From Rhodoferax koreense (lineage in GTDB: Bacteria > Pseudomonadota > Gammaproteobacteria > Burkholderiales > Burkholderiaceae_C): a stretch of 64,000 bases of DNA. The notes beneath the pieces were generated by a model. It did no database searches. It saw only the letters and a list, made by a program, of their open reading frames with translations, and was not told the origin of the DNA. The position numbers and the translations under genes were made by a program. Positions 54,318-63,477 of the stretch are shown piece by piece. The stretch's first letter is position 1. The number at the start of each line of letters is the position of its first letter. The stretch covers positions 2,852,001 to 2,916,000 of the forward strand of contig NZ_CP019236.1 in the NCBI RefSeq assembly GCF_001955695.1. The letters are read 5' to 3'.

Positions 54318-54433
54318 GGATGATCCTCAAAAAATGCAATGTACCGATGCGGCATTTGCTTGACAAGCGGGTCGGGACCGATTCGCGGCCACGAAGCTGG
54401 ATTGCAAGCGGCGTGCCCGTTTGGATCAGGTGC

Positions 54434-55390
54434 TCAATGTTTCGGGGGCCAGGCCGGTGCCTGCAGCAACGGATGGTTGTGCACCGCCGGTGCGATGAAG
54501 TCGAGGAAGGCCCGCACCGGCGCCGGTACGTGGCGTCGGTCGCGGTAGCAGGCGAAGAATTCCAGCGGCTCCGGATCGGCCTGCGCCCGGCTTCGGCTGC
54601 GGCCTGTCGCCAGGAAAAGCGGCTCCAGCAGGCCCGCGGCGATCAGCGGATTGGCCACGAAGCTGCCCAGCCGGGTGATGCCGGCGCCTGCCATGGCCAG
54701 CGCGGCCAGCGTGTCGATGTCGTTGCACACGGCGGCCACCTTGAGGTTGGGCGACACGCTGGCACCGTCGCGCAGAAAAGGCCATTGCATCAGCCGGCCG
54801 TCGAGCGGCATGCGAAACGCGAGGCAGGGGTGCTCGGACAGGTCTTCCGGCGTCTTCGGCCGGCCGTGCTGGCGCAGGTAGGCGGGCGCGGCGCAGAACA
54901 CCATCGGCGCCGTGGCGATGCGGCGCGCCACCAGGCCGGGCTCGAGCGCATGGCGAAAACGGATGCCGATGTCCACGTCTTCCTTCAGGTGGTCGACGTT
55001 GCGGTCGGCCATCATCATCTCGACCTGCACCTGCGGGTAGCGGGCCATGAAAACCGGCAGCAGCGGCGCCACCACATGCCGGCCGAAGGCCACCGAACTC
55101 GCGATCTTGAGCCGGCCCTGCACCGCATCGTGCAAGGCCGTCAACTCGGCGCGCGCCTGGGCCAGGCCGTCCAGGATCGGGCCGACCCGCGCGAAATAAG
55201 CCTCGCCGGCCGGTGTCAGCGCCTGCGAGCGTGTGGTGCGCGTGAGCAGACGGGTGCCCAATTCCTTCTCCAAACGGGCCACGTTCTGGCTGGCAGCTGC
55301 GGCCGAAACACCCAGCAGGCGGGCGGCCGCGGCAATGCTGCCGCCTTCCACAGTCTTGACGAAGGTTTCGATGCCGCGCAGATTGGCCAT
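54434..55390 (-). CDS. LysR-family transcriptional regulator
   Basis: 318 residues with an N-terminal helix-turn-helix (GGSIAAAARLLGVSAAAASQ, residues about 16-35) and a LysR effector-binding domain. It is divergent from a small DUF2798 gene, with which LysR genes are often paired, and upstream of URC1 on the same strand. The 116-base gap to URC1 leaves open whether it also controls the uracil genes. Confidence 0.93.
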   Translation of the reverse strand: MANLRGIETFVKTVEGGSIAAAARLLGVSAAAASQNVARLEKELGTRLLTRTTRSQALTPAGEAYFARVGPILDGLAQARAELTALHDAVQGRLKIASSVAFGRHVVAPLLPVFMARYPQVQVEMMMADRNVDHLKEDVDIGIRFRHALEPGLVARRIATAPMVFCAAPAYLRQHGRPKTPEDLSEHPCLAFRMPLDGRLMQWPFLRDGASVSPNLKVAAVCNDIDTLAALAMAGAGITRLGSFVANPLIAAGLLEPLFLATGRSRSRAQADPEPLEFFACYRDRRHVPAPVRAFLDFIAPAVHNHPLLQAPAWPPKH

Positions 55391-55398
55391 GACGTGAA

Positions 55399-55449
55399 GC
55401 TTAGCCGAAGCTTTGGAATGGTGCAGAGGATTCGTAAGCTTGGCTTAGC
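55399..55449. promoter_or_regulatory. Inverted repeat between lysR and the DUF2798 gene, candidate LysR operator
   Basis: GCTTAGCCGAAGCTT (55399-55413) and AAGCTTGGCTTAGC (55436-55449) are near-perfect reverse complements differing by a substitution and one extra base, spaced 22 bases apart. Each arm ends in AAGCTT. Paired arms between a lysR gene and its divergent target fit a regulator binding and activation site. Confidence 0.55.
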
Positions 55450-55539
55450 AGTGAAACAGCCGGCACCGGTCTGGTGCGATGGTCTGCCGAAACTTAAAGT
55501 TCAGCCATTCCGATTCCCCAAGCATTGAACCCAAGCACC

Positions 55540-55809
55540 ATGAACACCACCGAAAATGCCGACGCCCGAAGCCAGCCAGCCTGGAAGATTCCCAAGCGTT
55601 TCGCGCCGATCGTGTTCGCGTTCTACATGGCCGGCATCATGGCCTTCCTGATGTGCGCGGTCATCGTGGCCACGGGCACCGGGCTCAAAGGCGCCTACCT
55701 GCTGCGTGTGCTGGAGGCCTATGCACTGGCCATGCCGGTGGCCTTCGTCTGTGTGATCTGCGTGCGGCCCATCGTGATGCGGCTCACGGCCGCCACGGTA
55801 CGGGCCTGA
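55540..55809 (+). CDS. DUF2798 family small membrane protein
   Basis: 89 residues from the ATG heading MNTTENAD. Two membrane helices: about 25-47 (APIVFAFYMAGIMAFLMCAV) and about 62-82 (AYALAMPVAFVCVICV). Family function unknown; it is often the divergent neighbour of a LysR regulator, as here. It converges with the dehydratase-like gene, nine bases apart. Confidence 0.85.
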   Translation: MNTTENADARSQPAWKIPKRFAPIVFAFYMAGIMAFLMCAVIVATGTGLKGAYLLRVLEAYALAMPVAFVCVICVRPIVMRLTAATVRA

Positions 55810-55818
55810 GGACCGTGT

Positions 55819-56787
55819 TCAGCCGCCGAGCAGCTGCGCGAAGCGTGCCATGTCCACGTTGCCGCCGCTGACGATGACGCCCACGCGCGCGCCACGGATG
55901 TCCAGGCCGCCGTGCTGCGCGCCCGCCAGGCTCAGGCAGCCGGTGGGCTCGACGACCATCTTCATGCGTTCGGCGTAGAAGCGCATGGCCTGCACCAATT
56001 GGGCGTCGCTGGCGGTGACGATGCCCGTCACGTCGCGGCGGATGATGCCGAAGGTGAGCTGGCCCAGGTGCTGGGTCTGCGCGCCGTCAGCGATGGTGCG
56101 CGGGGTCTCGATGTGGACGATGCGGCCCTCGGCCAGCGATTGCTGGCCGTCGTTGCCTGCCTCGGGTTCGACACCGTAGATCTTGCATTGCGGCGACAGG
56201 GCCCGCGCCGCAAGCGCCGAGCCACTGAGCAGGCCGCCGCCGCCGAGGCAGACGAACAGGTAGTCGAGTTCACCGGTTTCCTCCAGCAGTTCCTTGGCGG
56301 CCGTGCCCTGGCCGGAGATCACGTCGGCGTGGTCGTACGGCGGGATCAGCGTCGCACCGCGTTCCTCGGCGAGCTGGCGGCTCAGCGCCTCGCGGTCCTG
56401 CGTGAAGCGGTCGAAGGTGATGACTTCAGCGCCGTAGCCGCGCGTGGCGGCGAGCTTGGCGGCTGGCGCATCCTGTGGCATCAGGATGGTGGCCGGCATG
56501 CCCAGGATTTGCGCGGACAGCGCGATCGCCTGCGCATGGTTGCCCGACGAGAACGCCAGCACGCCACGCTTCTTCTGTTCCGGCGTGAATTTCGACAAGG
56601 CGTTGAAGCCGCCGCGAAACTTGAAGGCGCCCATGCGCTGGAAGTTCTCGGCCTTGAAGAACAGCTTGGCGCCGAGCTGGGCGTCGATGGTGCGCGAGGT
56701 CAGCACCGGCGTGTTGTGGGCATGGCCCTGGATGCGCGCGGCCGCAGCCGCCACGTCGTCGTAGGTGGGAAGTTGGTGTTCGGTCAT
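55819..56787 (-). CDS. Threonine dehydratase / serine racemase-like PLP enzyme
   Basis: 322 residues, fold-type II PLP enzyme. The PLP lysine is Lys56 in GAFKFRGG; SSGNHAQAIAL and the phosphate-binding loop GGGGLLSG near residue 183 follow. No C-terminal ACT-like regulatory domain is present, so it belongs to the short class that includes catabolic threonine ammonia-lyase, threo-3-hydroxyaspartate ammonia-lyase and serine racemase. Which of these it is cannot be decided. Confidence 0.88.
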   Translation of the reverse strand: MTEHQLPTYDDVAAAAARIQGHAHNTPVLTSRTIDAQLGAKLFFKAENFQRMGAFKFRGGFNALSKFTPEQKKRGVLAFSSGNHAQAIALSAQILGMPATILMPQDAPAAKLAATRGYGAEVITFDRFTQDREALSRQLAEERGATLIPPYDHADVISGQGTAAKELLEETGELDYLFVCLGGGGLLSGSALAARALSPQCKIYGVEPEAGNDGQQSLAEGRIVHIETPRTIADGAQTQHLGQLTFGIIRRDVTGIVTASDAQLVQAMRFYAERMKMVVEPTGCLSLAGAQHGGLDIRGARVGVIVSGGNVDMARFAQLLGG

Positions 56788-56857
56788 GGATCAATGATGC
56801 AGGCTGCGGGGCAAGGAATACAGGCACAGATCCCGCGATTCGGGGCCAGTACAGAGT

Positions 56858-58381
56858 TCAACGGCTCTTGGCGCCGAAGATGCCGCCCAGCACGCCGCGC
56901 AGGATCTCGCGGCCCACCGTGGTGCCGATGGTGCGCACGGCCGACTTCGCCATGGTCTGCGCCAGGCCATCGTGTTTGCCACCGCGCGGGCCGGTGGTGC
57001 CGAACAGGATGTCGTTCAGCCCGCCGAGCAGTCCGCCGCCAGCGGTCTGGCCCGCCGGGCCGGGCATGGTGGTGCCTGCATTCGGCACGCTGTCCGGCGC
57101 CGACGCCGCGCGGCCCTTGAGCTTTTCGTAGGCGGATTCACGGTCCACCTCCTTTTCGTAGGCGCCGGCCACCAGCGAATTGGCGATCAGGGCCTGGCGC
57201 TGGGCGGGCGTGATCGGGCCGAGCTGGCTGCCAGGCGGCAGCACGAACACGCGTTCGGTCACACTCGGCCGGCCCTTTTCGTCGAGCAGGCTCACCAGGG
57301 CCTCGCCCACGGCGAGTTCGGTGATCGCGGCTTCGATGTCCAGGCCGGGCTTCTGCCGCATGGTCTGGGCGGTCGCCTTCACCGCCTTCTGGTCGCGCGG
57401 CGTGAAGGCGCGCAGTGCATGCTGCACGCGGTTGCCGAGCTGGGCCAGCACCGAATCGGGAATGTCGAGCGGGTTCTGCGTCACGAAATACACGCCCACG
57501 CCTTTGGAGCGCACCAGCCGCACCACGAGCTCGATGCGTTCGATCAACGCTTTCGGCGCCTCGTTGAACAGCAGGTGGGCCTCGTCGAAGAAGAACACCA
57601 GCTTCGGCTTTTCCGGGTCGCCGATCTCGGGCAGCTGTTCGAACAGCTCCGACAACATCCACAGCAGGAAGGTCGCGTAGAGGCGCGGCGAGTTCATGAG
57701 CTTGTCCGCCGCGAGGATGTTGACCATGCCGTGGCCGTTCTCATCCGTCTGCATGAAGTCGCTGATGTTGAGCATCGGCTCGCCGAAGAACTTGTCGCCG
57801 CCCTGGGTCTCGATCTGCATCAGGCCGCGCTGGATCGCGCCCACGCTGGCCGCGCTGACGTTGCCGTATTGCGTGGTGAACTGGCTCGCGTTCTCGCCCA
57901 CGTGCTGCAGCATCGCGCGCAAATCCTTCAGGTCGAGCAACAAGAGGCCGTTGTCGTCGGCGATCTTGAACACCAGGTTCAGCACGCCGCCCTGGGTCTC
58001 ATTGAGGTTGAGCATGCGGCCCAGCAGCAGCGGTCCCATGTCGGAAATGGTCGCGCGCACCGGATGGCCCTGTTCGCCGAACACGTCCCACAGTGTGCTC
58101 GGGTAGGCCTGGGCGGCGGGCAGGTCGATGCCGCGGTCCTTCAGCGTCGCGGCGAGCTTGTCGCCGATCCTGCCGGCCTGGCTGATGCCGCTCAAATCCC
58201 CCTTGACGTCGGCCAGGAACACCGGCACGCCGATGCGGGAGAAGCTTTCGGCCAGGGTCTGCAGCGTGACGGTCTTGCCCGTGCCGGTGGCGCCGGTGAT
58301 GAGGCCGTGCCGGTTGGCCAGCGCCGGCAGCAACTCGCAGGTGGTGGCGGCGTTCTTGGCGATCAGAATGGGGTCGGCCAT
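56858..58381 (-). CDS. HerA-like DUF853 ATPase (YjgR family)
   Basis: 507 residues. Walker A is TGATGTGKT near residue 31, followed by [12 protein letters not shown] near 54 and Walker [13 protein letters not shown] near 265. A Gly-rich flexible region (about 440-475) precedes the C-terminal helix. E. coli YjgR is the nearest known protein; its role is not settled. HerA relatives pump DNA. The gene lies alone, divergent from yebC. Confidence 0.9.
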   Translation of the reverse strand: MADPILIAKNAATTCELLPALANRHGLITGATGTGKTVTLQTLAESFSRIGVPVFLADVKGDLSGISQAGRIGDKLAATLKDRGIDLPAAQAYPSTLWDVFGEQGHPVRATISDMGPLLLGRMLNLNETQGGVLNLVFKIADDNGLLLLDLKDLRAMLQHVGENASQFTTQYGNVSAASVGAIQRGLMQIETQGGDKFFGEPMLNISDFMQTDENGHGMVNILAADKLMNSPRLYATFLLWMLSELFEQLPEIGDPEKPKLVFFFDEAHLLFNEAPKALIERIELVVRLVRSKGVGVYFVTQNPLDIPDSVLAQLGNRVQHALRAFTPRDQKAVKATAQTMRQKPGLDIEAAITELAVGEALVSLLDEKGRPSVTERVFVLPPGSQLGPITPAQRQALIANSLVAGAYEKEVDRESAYEKLKGRAASAPDSVPNAGTTMPGPAGQTAGGGLLGGLNDILFGTTGPRGGKHDGLAQTMAKSAVRTIGTTVGREILRGVLGGIFGAKSR

Positions 58382-58473
58382 GGCAAAAGTCCTGGACAGG
58401 GAGAGTGGAAAAGGGAAGGCAACGGGAAAGTAAAATCGCGTCTGTAGATTAAATCAAACGATAAGGACTTTAC

Positions 58474-59193
58474 GTGGCCGGTCACAGTAAATGGGCGAAT
58501 ATTCAGCACCGCAAGGGTCGCCAGGACGAAAAACGCGGCAAGGTCTGGACACGCGTCATCCGTGAAATCATGGTGGCGGCCCGCCTGGGCGGCGGCGACC
58601 TGAGCATCAATCCCCGCCTGCGGTTGGCGGTGGAGAAGGCCAAGGCGGCCAACATGCCCGCCGACACCGTGAAGCGCAACATCGACAAGGCCACCGGCGC
58701 GCTGGAGGGCGTCACCTACGAGGAAATCCGCTACGAGGGCTACGGCATCGGCGGCGCGGCCGTGATCGTCGACACCATGACCGACAACCGCGTGCGCACC
58801 GTGGCCGAGGTACGGCATGCCTTCAGCAAATACGGCGGCAACATGGGCACCGAGGGCTCGGTCGCCTTCCAGTTCAAGCATTGCGGCCAGCTGATCTTCG
58901 CGCCGGGCACGGACGAAGACAAGCTCATGGGAGTGGCGCTCGAAGCCGGTGCCGACGACGTGATCACCGGCGACGACGGCGCCATCGAGGTGCTGACTGC
59001 GCCCACCGAATTCGAAGCCGTGAAGAACGCGCTGGAGGCCGCCGGCCTGAAGCCGGAACTCGCCGAGGTCACGATGCGGGCCGAAAACACCATTGAAATC
59101 GCCGGCGACGACGCCGTCCGCATGCAGAAGCTGCTGGATGCCCTGGAAGACCTGGACGACGTCCAGGAGGTCTTCCACAACGCCGCACTGTGA
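58474..59193 (+). CDS. yebC: YebC/PmpR-family transcription or translation regulator
   Basis: 239 residues, the standard length, starting at a GTG after [22 protein letters not shown] at the start is the family signature, and [10 protein letters not shown] lies near residue 127. YebC proteins act as regulators and, in recent work on the family, as helpers of translation at proline stretches. It is followed eight bases later by purD. Confidence 0.95.
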   Translation: MAGHSKWANIQHRKGRQDEKRGKVWTRVIREIMVAARLGGGDLSINPRLRLAVEKAKAANMPADTVKRNIDKATGALEGVTYEEIRYEGYGIGGAAVIVDTMTDNRVRTVAEVRHAFSKYGGNMGTEGSVAFQFKHCGQLIFAPGTDEDKLMGVALEAGADDVITGDDGAIEVLTAPTEFEAVKNALEAAGLKPELAEVTMRAENTIEIAGDDAVRMQKLLDALEDLDDVQEVFHNAAL

Positions 59194-59201
59194 AAAGAAA
59201 T

Positions 59202-60491
59202 ATGAAAGTCCTCGTAATCGGTGGCGGAGGCCGCGAACACGCTCTGGCGTGGAAACTCAACCGTTCGGCGCGTGTCAGCAAGGTGTATGTGGCGCCGGGC
59301 AACGGCGGCACAGCGCTCGACGACCAGCTCGTCGATGTGCCGATCACCGACGTGGTCGAGCTGCGCAAATGGGCGCAGGCCGAACACATCGCACTCACCG
59401 TGGTCGGCCCCGAAGGTCCGCTGGCGGCCGGCGTGGTGGATGAATTCCGGGCCCACGGCCTGCGCATCTTCGGCCCGACCAAGGCTGCGGCGCAGCTCGA
59501 GAGCTCCAAGGCCTTCTCCAAGGCCTTCATGCAGCGGCACCACATTCCCACGGCCGAGTTCGAAACCTTTTCCGACCCGGCGGCAGCCCATGCCTACGTG
59601 GACAAGAAGGGTGCGCCGATCGTGGTCAAGGCCGATGGCCTGGCCGCGGGCAAGGGCGTGGTCGTGGCCATGACGCTGGCCGAGGCGCACGAAGCCATCG
59701 ACTTCATGCTGGTCGACAACACGCTCGGCGTGCAGCACAACGACGGCGGCGCGAGGGTCGTGATCGAGGAATTCCTGCAGGGCGAGGAAGCCAGCTTCAT
59801 CGTGCTGTGCGACGGCAAGAATGTGACCGCCCTGGCCACCAGCCAGGACCACAAGCGTCTGTGCGATGGCGACACCGGCCCGAACACCGGCGGCATGGGC
59901 GCCTATTCGCCGGCGCCGGTGGTCACGGCCGACGTGCACGCCCGCGCCATGCGCGAGATCATCCTGCCCACCATCAAGGGCATGGAAAAGGACGGCATCG
60001 CCTTCACCGGCTTCCTCTATGCCGGCCTGATGATCGACGCGCAGGGCAAGCCCAAGACGCTCGAATTCAACTGCCGCCTCGGCGACCCGGAAACCCAGCC
60101 GCTGATGATGCGCCTGAAGTCCGACCTGTTCGAGGTGTTCTGGGCCGCCACCGAGCCCGGCACGCATGGCAAGCTCGACACCGTCAGCCTCGAATGGGAC
60201 CGCCGCATCGCGCTCGGCGTGGTGCTGGCCGCGCACGGCTACCCGATGTCGCCGCGCAAGGGCGACGCCATCACCGGTCTGCCCAAGGCGGCCGACGATG
60301 CCATGGTGTTCCATGCGGGTACGGTCAAGCAGGGTGATGCCGTGCTGACTTCGGGCGGCCGGGTGCTATGCGTGACGGTACTGGCCGACAACGTGAAGCT
60401 GGCGCAGCAGCGGGCCTATGAAGTGGCGCGCGGCATTCATTTCGACGGCATGCAATACCGCAAGGATATCGGCCATAAGGCCATCAAATAG
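59202..60491 (+). CDS. purD: Phosphoribosylamine-glycine ligase
   Basis: 429 residues from the ATG heading MKVLVIGGGGREHAL. The ATP-grasp domain includes VVKADGLAAGKGV near residue 143, EASFIVLCDG, GPNTGGMGAYSP near 227 and EFNCRLGDPETQ near 288. It joins phosphoribosylamine and glycine in purine synthesis. It is followed by a dispersed repeat and then hemF. Confidence 0.97.
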   Translation: MKVLVIGGGGREHALAWKLNRSARVSKVYVAPGNGGTALDDQLVDVPITDVVELRKWAQAEHIALTVVGPEGPLAAGVVDEFRAHGLRIFGPTKAAAQLESSKAFSKAFMQRHHIPTAEFETFSDPAAAHAYVDKKGAPIVVKADGLAAGKGVVVAMTLAEAHEAIDFMLVDNTLGVQHNDGGARVVIEEFLQGEEASFIVLCDGKNVTALATSQDHKRLCDGDTGPNTGGMGAYSPAPVVTADVHARAMREIILPTIKGMEKDGIAFTGFLYAGLMIDAQGKPKTLEFNCRLGDPETQPLMMRLKSDLFEVFWAATEPGTHGKLDTVSLEWDRRIALGVVLAAHGYPMSPRKGDAITGLPKAADDAMVFHAGTVKQGDAVLTSGGRVLCVTVLADNVKLAQQRAYEVARGIHFDGMQYRKDIGHKAIK

Positions 60492-60494
60492 GCT

Positions 60495-60613
60495 CACCCC
60501 CAGGTTGGCTCACTTCGTGTAGCCGCCCACCCCCTTGCAGGGGGGCAACGCTGGCGGCCTGGCAAAGGCTCTCCTGAGCTTGTCGAAGGGCCAGTTCCGC
60601 GGCGTTCTGGAAG
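60495..60613. repeat. Dispersed intergenic repeat, copy B, carrying a nested TGAGCTTGTCGAAG unit
   Basis: ACCCCCAGGTTG, CACTTCGTGT, a C5-TTGCA-G5 hairpin (60530-60544) and GGCGGCCTGGCAAAG follow in the same order as at 13782-13876. Then TGAGCTTGTCGAAGGGCC (60575-60592) is inserted before GTTCCGCGGCGTTCTGGAA. The element fills the purD-hemF gap almost completely. Confidence 0.75.
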
Positions 60614-60617
60614 GAAT

Positions 60618-61541
60618 ATGGATAACGATTTGGGAATGGTTGAGGCGTTTCGCGTTTATTTGCTGGGCTTGCAGCAGTCCATTTGCAGCCAGGTCGCGGC
60701 CATCGACGGCTCGGCCTTCCTGGTCGATGCCTGGGAAAAACCGCCGGGCGAAAGGCTGCAGGGCAACGGGCTCACGCAGATCCTGGAAAACGGTGCGGTG
60801 TTCGAACGTGCGGGCTGTGGCTTCTCGCACGTACGCGGGCCGCAGCTGCCGCCCTCGGCAACCCAGCACCGGCCCGGACTCGCGGGCGCGCCGTTCGAGG
60901 CCATGGGCGTCTCGCTGGTGTTCCATCCGCGCAATCCTTACGTGCCCACGGTGCACATGAACGTGCGCATGATCGCGGCCACCGCGCCAGGCCAGGCGCC
61001 GGTGTGCTGGTTCGGCGGCGGCATGGACCTCACGCCCTACTACGGCTTCGAGGAGGACGCGCGGCATTTCCACCAGGTCTGCCGCGATGCGCTCGCGCCG
61101 TTCGGCGACGACAAGTACGCGCGCTTCAAGCCCTGGTGCGACGAATATTTCTATCTGAAACATCGCCAGGAAGCGCGCGGCATCGGCGGCATCTTCTTCG
61201 ACGATTTTTCCGAGTTGGGCCTGGCGCGCAGCATGGCCATGACGCAGGCCGTGGGCTCGGCGTTTCTCGATGCCTATCTGCCCATCGTCGCGCGGCGCCA
61301 GGACATGGCCTACGGGGAGCGCGAGCGCGCGTTCCAGCTGTACCGGCGCGGGCGCTACGTCGAGTTCAACCTGGTGTGGGACCGCGGCACGCATTTTGGC
61401 CTGCAGTCGGGCGGGCGCACCGAGTCGATCCTGTTGTCGATGCCGCCGCTGGCGAGCTGGGCCTATCAGCAGCAGCCGGAACCAGGCTCGGCCGAGGACG
61501 ACCTGACACGCAAGTTCCTGGTGCCGAGGGATTGGGTTTGA
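60618..61541 (+). CDS. hemF: Oxygen-dependent coproporphyrinogen-III oxidase
   Basis: 307 residues after GGAAGGAAT. The family segments HMNVRMI near residue 113, [22 protein letters not shown] split around 130, and GGIFFDDF near 193 are intact, as is [15 protein letters not shown] near 241. It decarboxylates coproporphyrinogen III using oxygen, in heme synthesis. Its stop overlaps the nadD start (TTGA). Confidence 0.97.
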   Translation: MDNDLGMVEAFRVYLLGLQQSICSQVAAIDGSAFLVDAWEKPPGERLQGNGLTQILENGAVFERAGCGFSHVRGPQLPPSATQHRPGLAGAPFEAMGVSLVFHPRNPYVPTVHMNVRMIAATAPGQAPVCWFGGGMDLTPYYGFEEDARHFHQVCRDALAPFGDDKYARFKPWCDEYFYLKHRQEARGIGGIFFDDFSELGLARSMAMTQAVGSAFLDAYLPIVARRQDMAYGERERAFQLYRRGRYVEFNLVWDRGTHFGLQSGGRTESILLSMPPLASWAYQQQPEPGSAEDDLTRKFLVPRDWV

Positions 61542-62191
61542 GTTCCAGTCGGCGCATCGGCGTCTTCGGCGGCGCCTTCGATCCGCCGCACAACATGCAT
61601 GTGGCACTGGTCGAGGCGGCGCTCGCGCAGCTGCGGCTCGACGAGTTGCGCGTGTTCCCCACCGGCTACGCCTGGCACAAGTCGCGCACGCTGAGCCCGC
61701 CCGAACACCGGCTGGCGATGGCGCAACTGGCCTTCGGCAGCCTGCCCGGGGTGGTGGTCGACGCGCGCGAGATCCAGCGCCCCGGGCCGACCTACACCAT
61801 CGACACCTTGCGCGAATTGCAGGCCGAACAACCGGGCGCCGAGTTGTTCCTGGTGATGGGGGCGGACCAGGCCCGCGCGCTGCCCACGTGGCACGCGTCC
61901 GAGGCCCTGTTGCAAACTGCTATAATTTCGGTAGCTGCACGCGCAGATTCCGCGAACGCCATTGGCACAGACGGTCATCAAGATGATGCCGCCCGAGCGA
62001 AATTCGAGTTTTCAGACCTGCCGCCACCGTGGAATGCGGGGCGTTTTGAAATACTGCAGCTCCCCCCCATGGCCGTCAGCGCCACCGACATCCGCCAACG
62101 CGTTGCCTCCTCGCAAGGGATAGCCCATCTGGTTCCCGACGGTGTTGCGCGCTATATTGATCAACATCACCTCTACCGAACCGCTCGATGA
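61538..62191 (+). CDS. nadD: Nicotinate-nucleotide adenylyltransferase
   Basis: 217 residues from a TTG that overlaps the hemF stop. The nucleotidyltransferase motif [14 protein letters not shown] lies near residue 8 and the C-terminal SATDIRQRV near 190 corresponds to the usual ISxTxIR motif. It makes deamido-NAD+ from nicotinate mononucleotide and ATP. Residues about 126-155 are unusually poor in structure and coincide with a dispersed-repeat-like DNA word (61918-61938). Confidence 0.93.
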   Translation: MSSSRRIGVFGGAFDPPHNMHVALVEAALAQLRLDELRVFPTGYAWHKSRTLSPPEHRLAMAQLAFGSLPGVVVDAREIQRPGPTYTIDTLRELQAEQPGAELFLVMGADQARALPTWHASEALLQTAIISVAARADSANAIGTDGHQDDAARAKFEFSDLPPPWNAGRFEILQLPPMAVSATDIRQRVASSQGIAHLVPDGVARYIDQHHLYRTAR

Positions 62192-62967
62192 CCACTGCAC
62201 CGCAAACGGAAACCGTCGCCAAAAAAGACACCCAGAAACTTCAGCGGGCCATCGTCGACGGTCTGGAAGACGTGAAAGCACAGGACATCGCCGTGTTCGA
62301 CACCGAGCATCTCTCGGCCCTGTTCGAACGCGTGATCGTGGCCTCGGGCACCTCCAACCGGCAGACCAAGGCGCTGGCCGCCAGCGTGCGCGATGCCGTG
62401 CGCGAAGCCGGTTTCCCCAAGCCGCGCATCGAGGGTGAGGAAAACGGCGAATGGATCATCGTCGACTGCGGCCAGGCCGTGGTCCACGTCATGCAGCCGG
62501 CGATCCGCCAGTACTACCACCTCGAGGAATTGTGGGGCGAAAAGCCGGTGCGCCTGAAGTTCGGCGCCGCCAAGCCGCTGCCCAAGGCGGAAGAGGCGCC
62601 CAAGCCCGCGGCCAAATCACCGGCAAAGAAAGCCAGCGCCAAGAAGCTGTCGCCCGAAGCCGCCAAGAAGGCCGCCAAGGCCAAGGCCAAGGCCTTGGCC
62701 GAGAGCCTGCTCGCGCCCGAACGTCCTGTCATCGAAGCGCCGAAGCGCGCGGCGAAGAAGACCGCTGCAGCACCTGCGCCCGCCAAGAAGGCCGCTGCCA
62801 AAACAGCAGTGAAGACCGTGGCCAAGACGCCAGCCAAGAAGGTTGCGCTGAAGACCATCGTCGTGAAGGCGCCGGTCGCCGTGCAGAAGCAGCAAGCCGC
62901 CGCCAAGAAGGCGGCCAAGACGGCCCCGAAGACGGCCCCGAAGAAGACCGCGCCGCGCAAGGCCTGA
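62188..62967 (+). CDS. rsfS: Ribosome silencing factor RsfS with a long Lys/Ala/Pro tail
   Basis: 259 residues; the RsfS domain itself is residues about 15-125 ([20 protein letters not shown] split near 33, then [14 protein letters not shown]). RsfS binds L14 (uL14) and prevents subunit joining in starvation. The remaining 130 or so residues are KKA/PAKKA repeats resembling histone H1 tails, which typical RsfS proteins lack. It overlaps the nadD stop by four bases (ATGA). Confidence 0.93.
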   Translation: MTTAPQTETVAKKDTQKLQRAIVDGLEDVKAQDIAVFDTEHLSALFERVIVASGTSNRQTKALAASVRDAVREAGFPKPRIEGEENGEWIIVDCGQAVVHVMQPAIRQYYHLEELWGEKPVRLKFGAAKPLPKAEEAPKPAAKSPAKKASAKKLSPEAAKKAAKAKAKALAESLLAPERPVIEAPKRAAKKTAAAPAPAKKAAAKTAVKTVAKTPAKKVALKTIVVKAPVAVQKQQAAAKKAAKTAPKTAPKKTAPRKA

Positions 62968-62980
62968 CCGAGGCCGCCGG

Positions 62981-63460
62981 GTGAAGCTGGTCATCATCGC
63001 CGTTGGCCAGCGCGTGCCCGACTGGGCGCAGACCGCCTACGACGACTACGCCAAGCGGTTTCCACCCGAACTCAAGGTCGAGCTCAAGGCCGTGAAGACC
63101 GAGCCGCGCGGCTCGAAGACGCTGGAGAACCTGCTGGCCGCCGAGCGCGAGCGCATCGAAGCGGCCATCGTGTCAAGCCTGGGTCGCAATGCCCGTATCG
63201 TGGCCCTGGACGAACGGGGGACCAACCTCACCACCGTGGCCTTGGCAGGTAAGCTCAAGCACTGGCAATTGGAAAGCGACGACGTGGCACTGGTCATCGG
63301 CGGGCCCGATGGCCTGGAGCCGGCATTCCGCCAGGCTGCGCACGAACGCATCCGCCTGTCCGACCTGACGCTGCCGCACGCCATGGTGCGTGTGCTGCTG
63401 ATCGAGCAGCTGTACCGGGCCTGGTCGGTCAATGCCAACCATCCTTATCACCGAGAATAA
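62981..63460 (+). CDS. rlmH: 23S rRNA (pseudouridine1915-N3)-methyltransferase RlmH
   Basis: 159 residues from a GTG; SPOUT fold with [12 protein letters not shown] near residue 105 and the C-terminal knot [18 protein letters not shown] near 130. The final NHPYHRE is the invariant RlmH tail. It methylates pseudouridine 1915 of 23S rRNA. It follows rsfS in the usual order. Confidence 0.96.
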   Translation: MKLVIIAVGQRVPDWAQTAYDDYAKRFPPELKVELKAVKTEPRGSKTLENLLAAERERIEAAIVSSLGRNARIVALDERGTNLTTVALAGKLKHWQLESDDVALVIGGPDGLEPAFRQAAHERIRLSDLTLPHAMVRVLLIEQLYRAWSVNANHPYHRE

Positions 63461-63477
63461 AGAGACATCCGCAGCCC

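Noticed and set aside
62600..62960. Possible repeat array in AAGAAGGCC units
   Set aside because: It encodes the Lys/Ala/Pro tail of RsfS; the codons vary while the protein pattern holds.
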